Part shown: piece after piece, positions 1 through 5,436 of the stretch
Layout: each line of letters begins with the position of its first letter
Position numbering within the stretch: the stretch's first letter is position 1
Assembly (NCBI GenBank): GCA_030039655.1
Contig: JASHVC010000751.1
Span: 1 to 5,723, forward strand
Direction of reading: 5' to 3'
Origin: Xanthobacteraceae bacterium
GTDB lineage: Bacteria > Pseudomonadota > Alphaproteobacteria > Rhizobiales > Xanthobacteraceae
DNA: 5,723 nt
Translations under genes and position numbers: made by a program
Notes under the pieces: model-generated
Databases searched by the model: none
Told to the model about the DNA's origin: nothing
The model's input: only the letters and a program-made list of their open reading frames with translations

Positions 1-259
1 GCAAGTTCGCTTGTTTGATCCGCGAACCAAAGGCGACGGCCCTGGTCTTGGCGCTTGCACCGGCGATTCCGGCGCGCCGGCCTTTCGCGAAGAGAACGGC
101 CGCCTTGCCATCATCGGCGTTGTCAGTTGGTCGACCGGACCCAAACTCACGGCCGGCTGCGGCGGCCTGACCGGCATCACGCCGATCGCACTGTACCGCT
201 CCTGGATCATTACTACGGCTCGGGCGCTCGCCTCCCCGCTCGCATTCGAACAAAGATAA
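1..259 (+). CDS. Trypsin/chymotrypsin-like (S1) serine protease, C-terminal fragment
   Basis: This is the 3' end of a gene whose start lies left of the window; the first complete codon is at position 2, giving 85 visible residues before the TAA stop. The segment GACTGDSGAP contains the S1-family nucleophile motif GDSG, with the catalytic serine at visible residue 23 (codon 68-70). Downstream, VVSWS followed by a Cys-Gly-Gly stretch and a terminal RSWI matches the usual SWG...C...WI end of the chymotrypsin fold. The Cys before GDSG and the later Cys (in AGCGG) fit the conserved 191-220 disulfide. In chymotrypsin numbering, position 189 at the base of the S1 pocket appears to be Gly, not Asp, which argues against trypsin-like Arg/Lys specificity. 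The catalytic His and Asp and any signal peptide are outside the window. It is probably an exported protease. The next gene begins 32 bases downstream on the same strand, but nothing ties their functions together. Confidence 0.9.
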   Translation, partial: QVRLFDPRTKGDGPGLGACTGDSGAPAFREENGRLAIIGVVSWSTGPKLTAGCGGLTGITPIALYRSWIITTARALASPLAFEQR

Positions 260-291
260 GCCCCCGACAGAGCCCATCGGGTCACGGTCCC

Positions 292-1476
292 ATGAAGCGA
301 AGCGATACGCGAATTCTCACCACCCATACCGGCAGCCTGCCGCGGCCGCCCGATCTCGTTGAGGCTCTCAACGCCAAAGAGCTGGGCAAAGCCTACGACC
401 AGGCTGCGCTCGATAAGCGAGTACGCCGCGCCATCGCCGAAATCGTGCAGCGCCAGGGTGAGACCGGCCTCGACATCGTCAACGACGGCGAGCACAGCAA
501 GGTCAGTTGGATGGCCTATGCGCGCGCGCGCCTGTCCGGCCTCGAGGAGATCGACAGCCCCGTGCGCTTTCGCGGCGCAACGCGTGACTCTCAGGCTTTC
601 GCGGCTGCTTACGAAGACATGCGCGTCATGCTGGCGGCACGCTCGTCCGCCATCGTGGCCAAGCGCACGGTGCGGCCCAAGGCGTGGGTTTGCACCGGCC
701 CGATCACCTATGTGGGCGAGGGCGAGCTGCGCACCGACATCGAGAATTTCAAGTTGGCGCTGCGGAGCACAAGAGTTGAGGAAGCCTTCGTCACCGCGAT
801 TTCGCCATCGAATCTCGAACTTTATTACGAGAACCAATACTACCCGTCAGCCGAGGAATATCTGACCGCGCTCGCCGACGCGATGCGGGTCGAATACAAG
901 GCCATCGTCGACGCGGGATTTGTGCTGCAGATCGACGATCCGCGGATGGCGACCCATTACAATCGCACGCCTGACACCTCGATTGAGGATTGCCGCAAGT
1001 TCATGGCGCTGCGCGTCGAGGCGGTCAATTACGCGCTGCGCGGAATTCCGCCGGACCGCGTGCGGTTTCACACCTGCTACAGTGTCAATATCGCGCCGCG
1101 CGTGTTTGATTTCGAGCTGAAGCACTTTGTCGATCTGCTGCTGAAGATAAACGCGGGCGCTTATCTGTTTGAAGCCGCCAATCCGCGGCATGAGCACGAG
1201 TGGGAGCTGTGGCGGGAGGTTAAGTTGCCCGACGACAAGATTTTGATCCCCGGCGTGGTCTCCCATTGCATCCATCTGGTCGAGCATCCGGAGCTGGTGG
1301 CCCAGCGCCTCATCCGTTTTGCCGAAGTGGTTGGACGCGAGCGGGTCATCGCCGGAACCGATTGCGGCTTCGGCACATCGGGCGCGGGTGACGAAGTGCA
1401 CCCCGATGTCGCCTGGGCCAAGCTCCGTTCCTTAGTCGAGGGCGGCGAAATCGCCAGCCGGAAACTGTGGGCCTAG
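292..1476 (+). CDS. Short MetE-like (cobalamin-independent methionine synthase II family) zinc transferase, paralogue 1
   Basis: The product has 394 residues and resembles only the C-terminal, catalytic half of MetE (about 750 residues in full), in the COG0620 group. Visible motifs are RILTTHTGSLPR at 7-18 (equivalent to the homocysteine-side GSxP loop), DGE at 65-67, LQIDDP around 220-230, and a complete zinc site: H260 and C262 in HTC, E294 in FEAANPRH, and C358 in DCGFGT. Family members move methyl or alkyl groups to a thiolate activated by zinc; epoxyalkane:coenzyme M transferase is a related enzyme of similar length. It is expected to be cytosolic. The ATG at 292 is chosen because it aligns exactly with the paralogue's N-terminus (MKxSxxRILTTH); the in-frame reading continues upstream but runs into the protease gene. 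No convincing Shine-Dalgarno sequence precedes it. PGV at 320-322 is followed by H325 and H328, unlike the paralogue. The stop TAG lies inside a CTAG shared with the convergent gene. The substrate cannot be assigned; methionine synthase in the strict sense is unproven. Confidence 0.93.
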   Translation: MKRSDTRILTTHTGSLPRPPDLVEALNAKELGKAYDQAALDKRVRRAIAEIVQRQGETGLDIVNDGEHSKVSWMAYARARLSGLEEIDSPVRFRGATRDSQAFAAAYEDMRVMLAARSSAIVAKRTVRPKAWVCTGPITYVGEGELRTDIENFKLALRSTRVEEAFVTAISPSNLELYYENQYYPSAEEYLTALADAMRVEYKAIVDAGFVLQIDDPRMATHYNRTPDTSIEDCRKFMALRVEAVNYALRGIPPDRVRFHTCYSVNIAPRVFDFELKHFVDLLLKINAGAYLFEAANPRHEHEWELWREVKLPDDKILIPGVVSHCIHLVEHPELVAQRLIRFAEVVGRERVIAGTDCGFGTSGAGDEVHPDVAWAKLRSLVEGGEIASRKLWA

Positions 1477-2633
1477 GTCCGCCGCCAAAGTTGCTTGCTT
1501 GCTTCCGCCGCACCATCTGCGAGAGCGCCAAGCTTGAGGAAGACGATCTCTGGGTCGAGCTTGCCCGACCCCGCCGCGGTGCCAAACCCGCAGTCGCTAT
1601 TGGCAATGACCCGTTCACGCCCGACAGCGTCCGCAAACCGGACGATACGCTCTGCCACAAGCGCGGGATGCTCCACGTAATTGGTCGACGTGTCTATTAC
1701 TCCAGGAAGCAGAACCTTATCGTCAGGAAGCTTGACCTCTTTCCAGACCGTCCACTCGTGCGCGTGGCGCGGATTGGCAGCCTCCAGCGCAATGCCCTGA
1801 ACCTTTGCGCCGAGAACGATACTGACGATCTTGCTGAAATCGATGTCGTGGGTGTGCGGTCCTTCGTAATTGCCCCAGCACACATGCATGCGAACCCTGT
1901 CGGCCGGCACCTTGGCGAGGGCGTGATTGAGTACATCGACGTGAAACGCCGCACGCTTGAGGAATTCCGCTTCGGTCAGATCCTGAAAGCCGGTGTGGCG
2001 GGACATGGCTAGATCAGGGCAATCGAGTTGCAAGATGAAGCCCGCCTCGACGATGGCTTCGTACTCTTCCCGCATCGCGTCCGCGATGGCTTCGATATAG
2101 GCCTCGTGGGAGGGGTAATAACGATTGGGCAAAAAGCTTGCGACCACGCCGGGAGAGGCGGCCGTTAAGAACGCCTCGGTTGGAAGGGCCGCGTCGACGG
2201 CCGCGCGCATGTTGGCAAGGTCGCGGTCTAAGGCGTCGCGATTTTGCGCCTTGATCGGGCCAACGCAAGCGACGCGTTTAAAGCGCTGCGCGCCGGTCAG
2301 TTGCGCCATCTTTTTGCGGAAATCCGGAAACGGCGCCACATCGAGGTGCGGCTTAGGTGGCCCTGGACTTCCTTCATCGGAAAAGCCCGCGAGCCGATCG
2401 TGCACGTAGGTCGCGTAGCTGATCTTGCTGGTTTCGCCGTCGCTGACGATGTCGATGCCGGTATCGACCTGCCGCTTGACGATATCCATCACGGCTTGGC
2501 GGACATTCCGGTCGAAATCGGCTTTATCGTAAGTGGCATTGGCCTCGCGCGCTTCGAGCAGCGTTAGAACGGCGTCGCTGCGCGGCAAGCTGCCCACGTG
2601 CGTGGTGAGAATTCGCTCCTGGCTCGATTTCAT
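1473..2633 (-). CDS. Short MetE-like zinc methyl/alkyltransferase, paralogue 2, last gene of the ABC-transporter operon
   Basis: The product has 386 residues and the same architecture as the convergent neighbour: RILTTHVGSLPR at 7-18, DGE at 65-67, LQLDCP in place of LQIDDP, and a complete zinc site formed by H250 and C252 (HVC), E284 (LEAANPRH) and C348 (DCGFGT). The Cys-to-Glu and Glu-to-Cys spacings (32 and 64) are identical in both proteins, and 48 of 69 residues match, by hand count, from the Glu ligand through DCGFGT. The region after PGV reads IDTSTNYVEHP, so both histidines present there in the other paralogue are replaced by Thr315 and Asn318. The ATG at 2633 is 18 bases after the permease stop and has a GAAGAGG ribosome binding site 9 bases upstream, so it is probably co-transcribed with the transporter. 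That context suggests it acts on the imported compound. Cytosolic. Which alkyl donor and thiol it uses is not visible. Confidence 0.94.
   Translation of the reverse strand: MKSSQERILTTHVGSLPRSDAVLTLLEAREANATYDKADFDRNVRQAVMDIVKRQVDTGIDIVSDGETSKISYATYVHDRLAGFSDEGSPGPPKPHLDVAPFPDFRKKMAQLTGAQRFKRVACVGPIKAQNRDALDRDLANMRAAVDAALPTEAFLTAASPGVVASFLPNRYYPSHEAYIEAIADAMREEYEAIVEAGFILQLDCPDLAMSRHTGFQDLTEAEFLKRAAFHVDVLNHALAKVPADRVRMHVCWGNYEGPHTHDIDFSKIVSIVLGAKVQGIALEAANPRHAHEWTVWKEVKLPDDKVLLPGVIDTSTNYVEHPALVAERIVRFADAVGRERVIANSDCGFGTAAGSGKLDPEIVFLKLGALADGAAEASKQLWRRT
1491..1504. repeat. Tetranucleotide TTGC microsatellite, 3.5 copies
   Basis: TTGC is repeated three and a half times inside the last codons of the minus-strand MetE-like gene, where it encodes part of EASKQLW. 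Gain or loss of a unit would shift the frame of the final residues and remove the stop that overlaps the convergent gene. The repeat is short, so slippage would be infrequent; it is recorded as a sequence feature only. Confidence 0.6.
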
Positions 2634-2642
2634 AGGCGGCAG

Positions 2643-2649
2643 CCTCTTC
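2643..2649 (-). promoter_or_regulatory. Ribosome binding site of MetE-like paralogue 2
   Basis: On the minus strand GAAGAGG lies 9 bases before the ATG at 2633, just after the TAA of the permease gene (2652-2654). It supports the chosen start, and its place in the 18-base gap shows the gene has its own translation signal within the operon. Confidence 0.6.
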
Positions 2650-2651
2650 GG

Positions 2652-3389
2652 TTATGCGTGGTGGCGAACACGCCGTTCGGCGGCATGCAGAAGCCCGTTG
2701 ATCGCCACCGCGAACAAAAACAGCAGAAGCGTCAGGGCGAAGATGTCGACGACATCATGGATGTCCGTCGCCCGTATCAGCGCAAATCCAATCCCTGACG
2801 ATGAGGCGAACAGTTCGGCGATCAGGATGCCGAGGAGCGTAACCGCAATCCCGATACGCACGCCCGAAAGAATTTCCGGGATCGCCGCCGGCGTCAGCAC
2901 GGTCATAATAGTCGCCAGCGGCGACAATCGGAGCGCCTTCGCGGTGCGGCGATGAACCGGCGCGACGTTTCGCACAGCATTCATTGTGAAAATAGCGACC
3001 GGGAAAATCCCGTGGATCACGCCGAAGGCCACTTTTGCGGCCAAGCTCAACCCGAAGATCAACAGAATGATCGGATAAAGCGTGATCTTGGGGATGGAAT
3101 AGACGGTGCCGAGGATCGGGTCGGCGACATCGCCGGCAAAGCGGTTGAGCCCAAGACCGAGGCCCACCGACAGTCCTCCGCCGATGCCAATCAGGGACGC
3201 ATACAAAAATGCGACTCCGGTGCTCTCGGCGTCATGCCAAAAATTCTGCGTGCGCAAAAGCGAAGCGGCGCGCAAGATCGTGGCGGACGGAGAAGATACA
3301 ACTTCACCGCCAACCAGCAGATACAAAACCTCCCAGCAGACCAGACAACCAGCCGCCAGCAGCAATGCATCGTATCTTTCCGGCTTCAT
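2652..3389 (-). CDS. ABC transporter inner-membrane permease, SsuC/TauC type (second permease)
   Basis: The product is a 245-residue hydrophobic protein of the binding-protein-dependent permease family (BPD_transp_1). Likely membrane segments are near 8-26, 59-81, 93-113, 117-137, 177-196 and 214-234. YSIPKITLYPIILLIFG (97-113) is the characteristic helix motif of the nitrate/sulfonate/taurine permease group. The cytoplasmic coupling (EAA-type) loop runs about 149-178, from TAKALRLSP through TPAAIPEILSGVR, with the usual small-residue start and a proline-containing end; this loop docks on an ATPase subunit. Its ATG overlaps the stop of the upstream permease gene as ATGA (3386-3389), indicating translational coupling; only a weak GGA lies ahead of the start. 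It ends 18 bases before the MetE-like gene. It differs in sequence from the adjacent permease, so the pair most likely forms a heterodimeric channel. Substrate unknown. Confidence 0.94.
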   Translation of the reverse strand: MKPERYDALLLAAGCLVCWEVLYLLVGGEVVSSPSATILRAASLLRTQNFWHDAESTGVAFLYASLIGIGGGLSVGLGLGLNRFAGDVADPILGTVYSIPKITLYPIILLIFGLSLAAKVAFGVIHGIFPVAIFTMNAVRNVAPVHRRTAKALRLSPLATIMTVLTPAAIPEILSGVRIGIAVTLLGILIAELFASSSGIGFALIRATDIHDVVDIFALTLLLFLFAVAINGLLHAAERRVRHHA

Positions 3390-4207
3390 CGCTGTCCAAA
3401 CCGGTGATGCAGACGCTTCTCCCAGTGCGACAAGGCACCGTTAACGGCCATCACCATGATCAGCAGCAGCGACAGCATCCCGTACATGGTATGGTTGTCG
3501 AAATCCTGATAGCCAAACGCAATGCGCTTGCCGATGCCCGCCGTCGACAGGATGAACTCGCCGGCGACAATGCCGATGACCGAATAAGCGACCGCAAGCT
3601 TGATGCCGGTGACGAGGTGCGGTGCGGCTGCGGGAAGCCGCAGCAGCAGAAGGCGACGGATCGGTCCGAACCGCATCACATGCGCGGTCCGCACGATCAC
3701 CCGCGGCACGCGGTCAAGCCCGATCATCGTGTTGACGATCATCGCCACAATGCCGAACATCGCGCCCATGGCGATAAGCGAGGTGCGCCCAACACCGAAC
3801 GTCACGATCAGCACCGGGTAGAAAATAAAGACCGGTACGGCGTAGTATGCCGACAGCAGCGGCTCGAACACCCGGCGCGCCCGCCGAAACGCGTGCAGCA
3901 CGGCACCTAACAAAAAACCGAGGAAGATAGAGACTGCGATTGCCGCCAGCAGGTTGACGACGGTGAACGCGATGTCGTCGTTGGCGCGGCCGCTGCGCAG
4001 GATCTGCCACAGCGCAACGACCATCTCGCTCGGCGGAATCATTGTCGCCCGCGGAATAATGCCCACACGGCAGAGAACTTCGAGCGCCCCAAAGGCGCCC
4101 ACCACCAACGCCCAGCGCGTCAGAGCAACATTGGTAGAACGCCGTAGGATTCTTCGGCTCCTGTCGACTGCAGCTACGGGCGGCAGAGACACCAGATCAG
4201 GATGCAC
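3386..4207 (-). CDS. ABC transporter inner-membrane permease, SsuC/TauC type (first permease)
   Basis: The product has 273 residues and belongs to the same permease family as the gene that follows it. A basic cytoplasmic N-terminus (RSRRILRR, 16-23) precedes a first membrane segment near 31-48. Further segments are near 82-104, 117-138, 143-162, 204-220 and 243-260. YAVPVFIFYPVLIVTFG (122-138) corresponds to the family helix motif, and the coupling loop lies about 174-202 (TAHVMRFGP through LPAAAPHLVTGIK). The start is a GTG placed directly after the TGA of the binding-protein gene, with zero spacing. The nearest purine-rich stretch (AAAGGA) is about 19 bases upstream, too far for an ordinary ribosome binding site, so reinitiation after the upstream gene is the likely mode of translation. 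A second in-frame GTG at codon 6 is an alternative start. Its 3' end overlaps the next permease by four bases. With its partner it should form the transmembrane pathway for whatever the binding protein captures. Confidence 0.94.
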   Translation of the reverse strand: MHPDLVSLPPVAAVDRSRRILRRSTNVALTRWALVVGAFGALEVLCRVGIIPRATMIPPSEMVVALWQILRSGRANDDIAFTVVNLLAAIAVSIFLGFLLGAVLHAFRRARRVFEPLLSAYYAVPVFIFYPVLIVTFGVGRTSLIAMGAMFGIVAMIVNTMIGLDRVPRVIVRTAHVMRFGPIRRLLLLRLPAAAPHLVTGIKLAVAYSVIGIVAGEFILSTAGIGKRIAFGYQDFDNHTMYGMLSLLLIMVMAVNGALSHWEKRLHHRFGQR

Positions 4208-5173
4208 TCATAACGGTTTCTGCAAGTCCTTTGGCAGGAAATCCTGATCGATGATTGCGGTCCAGTCGACCGGTTGATCGACATCGCCGACCAGCTGCAA
4301 GCCTTCCGACATCTTGGCGAGTCCGGATTTCTCGAAATCGCCGCGGGTCCATTCGCCTTCGTAGCCGAAATATTTCGGGAAGTAGGTCGCGACCTGCGTT
4401 GGGTCCTGCTGCCAGATTTTGGCGTAGATACGCATGGCATCGTCGCGATTCTCATAAATGTAGTTCACAGCGCGCAGCCGAACAGCAATGAGCTTGCGCA
4501 GCAATTCCGGGTTCTTCTGTGCAAAGTCCCGTGTCGTGATGCCGACAAGCCAAGTCATACGCGGAATCAGGTCGGCAAAGTGCAGGATGACGCGAAACTT
4601 CTCCGGCTCGAGCGTCAGCGTGGGATCGATCAGCGGTGCCGCCTGGATGGCACCTGTTTCCAGCGCCGTAATGCCAGGGCCGAAGCCGCCCGTGGCCACG
4701 GCTTCCACCTTTCCGGTCAAGCCGGCCTCCTTCAAAGCGAGATGAAGGAGAACATCGCTCGTGGATTTTGGCGCCGTATAGCCGGCTTTCTTTCCCGCGA
4801 GGTCGGCGACAGTGCGGATATTCGATTTTTGATCGGCCACAAGTGCAATCTCGCCGATATGGCTGCTCGCCGAATTGACGATAACGACGTCAAGGCCTGC
4901 GCGCTTTGCCGCGATGGCCGCCGACGTCGCCACTTCACCATAGGGAAGATCGCTGGCCAGCACGTTGCGCAAAGTCGTACCGCCGCCGGCGCCCGCGATC
5001 ACTTGATCGATTTTGATGCCTGCGTCATCGAAATATCCCTTCTCCATGGCGACAGCCCACGGCAGCGTCGCGGTGACGCGCCCGTACTGGCTGATGGCGA
5101 GCTGATAAGCGTGCGCAGACGAAGCGAACGCGGTCGCCGTCACGGCGGCCAAAATCGTGGATCTGGCGATCAC
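4208..5173 (-). CDS. Periplasmic substrate-binding protein, NMT1/THI5-like (SsuA/TauA group)
   Basis: The product has 321 residues. Residues 1-22 form a Sec signal peptide ending SSAHA, with cleavage predicted before Tyr23; there is no lipobox cysteine, so the mature protein should be soluble in the periplasm. Family hallmarks in order are LPWAVAMEKGYFDDAGIKI near 38-56, AGAGGGTTLRNVLASDLPYG in the next segment, the conserved VADLAGKKAGY stretch near 121-131, and ALETGAIQAAPLIDP near 170-185. These match the family that binds sulfonates, taurine, nitrate-like ions, thiamine-pyrimidine precursors and various aromatic acids, so the family alone does not name the ligand. The start is a GTG, fixed by an excellent GGGAGGAG ribosome binding site 7 bases upstream and by the position of the signal peptide. 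It is the first gene of a minus-strand operon with two permeases and a MetE-like transferase, and sits at the divergent control region shared with the cytochrome gene. Confidence 0.94.
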   Translation of the reverse strand: MIARSTILAAVTATAFASSAHAYQLAISQYGRVTATLPWAVAMEKGYFDDAGIKIDQVIAGAGGGTTLRNVLASDLPYGEVATSAAIAAKRAGLDVVIVNSASSHIGEIALVADQKSNIRTVADLAGKKAGYTAPKSTSDVLLHLALKEAGLTGKVEAVATGGFGPGITALETGAIQAAPLIDPTLTLEPEKFRVILHFADLIPRMTWLVGITTRDFAQKNPELLRKLIAVRLRAVNYIYENRDDAMRIYAKIWQQDPTQVATYFPKYFGYEGEWTRGDFEKSGLAKMSEGLQLVGDVDQPVDWTAIIDQDFLPKDLQKPL

Positions 5174-5180
5174 GAAGTTT

Positions 5181-5188
5181 CTCCTCCC
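5181..5188 (-). promoter_or_regulatory. Strong ribosome binding site of the binding-protein gene
   Basis: GGGAGGAG on the minus strand lies 7 bases from the GTG at 5173-5171. It decides the start, since no ATG lies at a suitable place, and it suggests efficient translation of the binding protein relative to the permeases, which lack comparable sites. Confidence 0.8.
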
Positions 5189-5209
5189 ACATGTAAAGAG
5201 CTTTGCGCC

Positions 5210-5238
5210 AGTATCTTGAACGGAAACTCGGCACGCAA
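5210..5238 (-). promoter_or_regulatory. Candidate sigma-70-type promoter for the transporter operon
   Basis: On the minus strand a TTGCGT (5238-5233, 3 of 6 matches to TTGACA) is separated by 17 bases from GATACT (5215-5210, 4 of 6 matches to TATAAT). Transcription starting a few bases further on would leave a leader of roughly 30 bases that contains the strong ribosome binding site. The position is sensible but the match is modest, so this is tentative. Confidence 0.3.
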
Positions 5239-5263
5239 GGGCTGCGGCTACGGCGGCGCCACC

Positions 5264-5285
5264 AAGCTACACGAGCGTAAAGCTT
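5264..5285. promoter_or_regulatory. Operator-like inverted repeat between divergent genes
   Basis: This 22-base dyad is centred between 5274 and 5275. AAGCT (5264-5268) mirrors AGCTT (5281-5285), and inner ACG (5271-5273) mirrors CGT (5276-5278); 16 of 22 positions are symmetric. It lies about 70 bases upstream of the expected start of the minus-strand operon, a distance typical of LysR-type activator sites. An 8-base palindrome, ATGCGCAT, follows directly at 5286-5293. There is no T-run, so it is not a terminator. No regulator gene is present in the window; the role is inferred from symmetry and position only. Confidence 0.35.
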
Positions 5286-5423
5286 ATGCGCATCGTGGGC
5301 AGGCCGAGTGGGCAGAAGGCCTGCTGTTTCGCCCGCGCCCGGACAAAACGGCGACGATGCTTCCCCCTCCTTTCTTTCCGCCCTGTTGATGCTAGGCTTG
5401 CGCAAACAAAGCAATGCAGAGCC

Positions 5424-5430
5424 GGGAGGA
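5424..5430 (+). promoter_or_regulatory. Ribosome binding site of the cytochrome c gene
   Basis: GGGAGGA lies 6 bases ahead of the ATG at 5437, an ideal position. It fixes the start of the truncated cytochrome gene. No convincing -35/-10 pair was found upstream of it on the plus strand. Confidence 0.8.
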
Positions 5431-5436
5431 CGATCC

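Noticed and set aside
69..80. Perfect 12-base palindrome CCGGCGCGCCGG
   Set aside because: It lies inside the GDSGAP-encoding region of the protease and is accounted for by GC-rich codons for Ser-Gly-Ala-Pro-Ala.
55..291. Upstream in-frame extension of MetE-like paralogue 1 (79 extra residues)
   Set aside because: It overlaps the protease 3' end in another frame, reads as arginine-rich out-of-frame protein, and the ATG at 292 aligns exactly with the N-terminus of the paralogue.
520..531. Six GC dinucleotides in a row
   Set aside because: The run encodes alternating Ala-Arg in MetE-like paralogue 1 and is expected from codon bias in a GC-rich genome.
1469..1480. Bidirectional terminator at the convergent stop codons
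   Set aside because: The near-palindrome has no loop and no flanking T-run, so it cannot act as an ordinary intrinsic terminator.
3209..3910. Plus-strand open frame of 233 codons opposite both permeases
   Set aside because: It spans the junction of two clear membrane-protein genes on the other strand, and its product is rich in His, Arg and Gln with no family signature.
4274..5389. Long plus-strand open frame (371 codons) opposite the binding-protein gene
   Set aside because: It is antisense to a well-supported gene, has no recognisable domain, and its length is explained by the low stop frequency of GC-rich antisense frames.
5174..5436. TPP or SAM riboswitch ahead of the binding-protein gene
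   Set aside because: A TPP switch would suit a THI5-like protein and a SAM switch a MetE-like one, but no conserved core of either was found by eye and the predicted leader is only about 30 bases.
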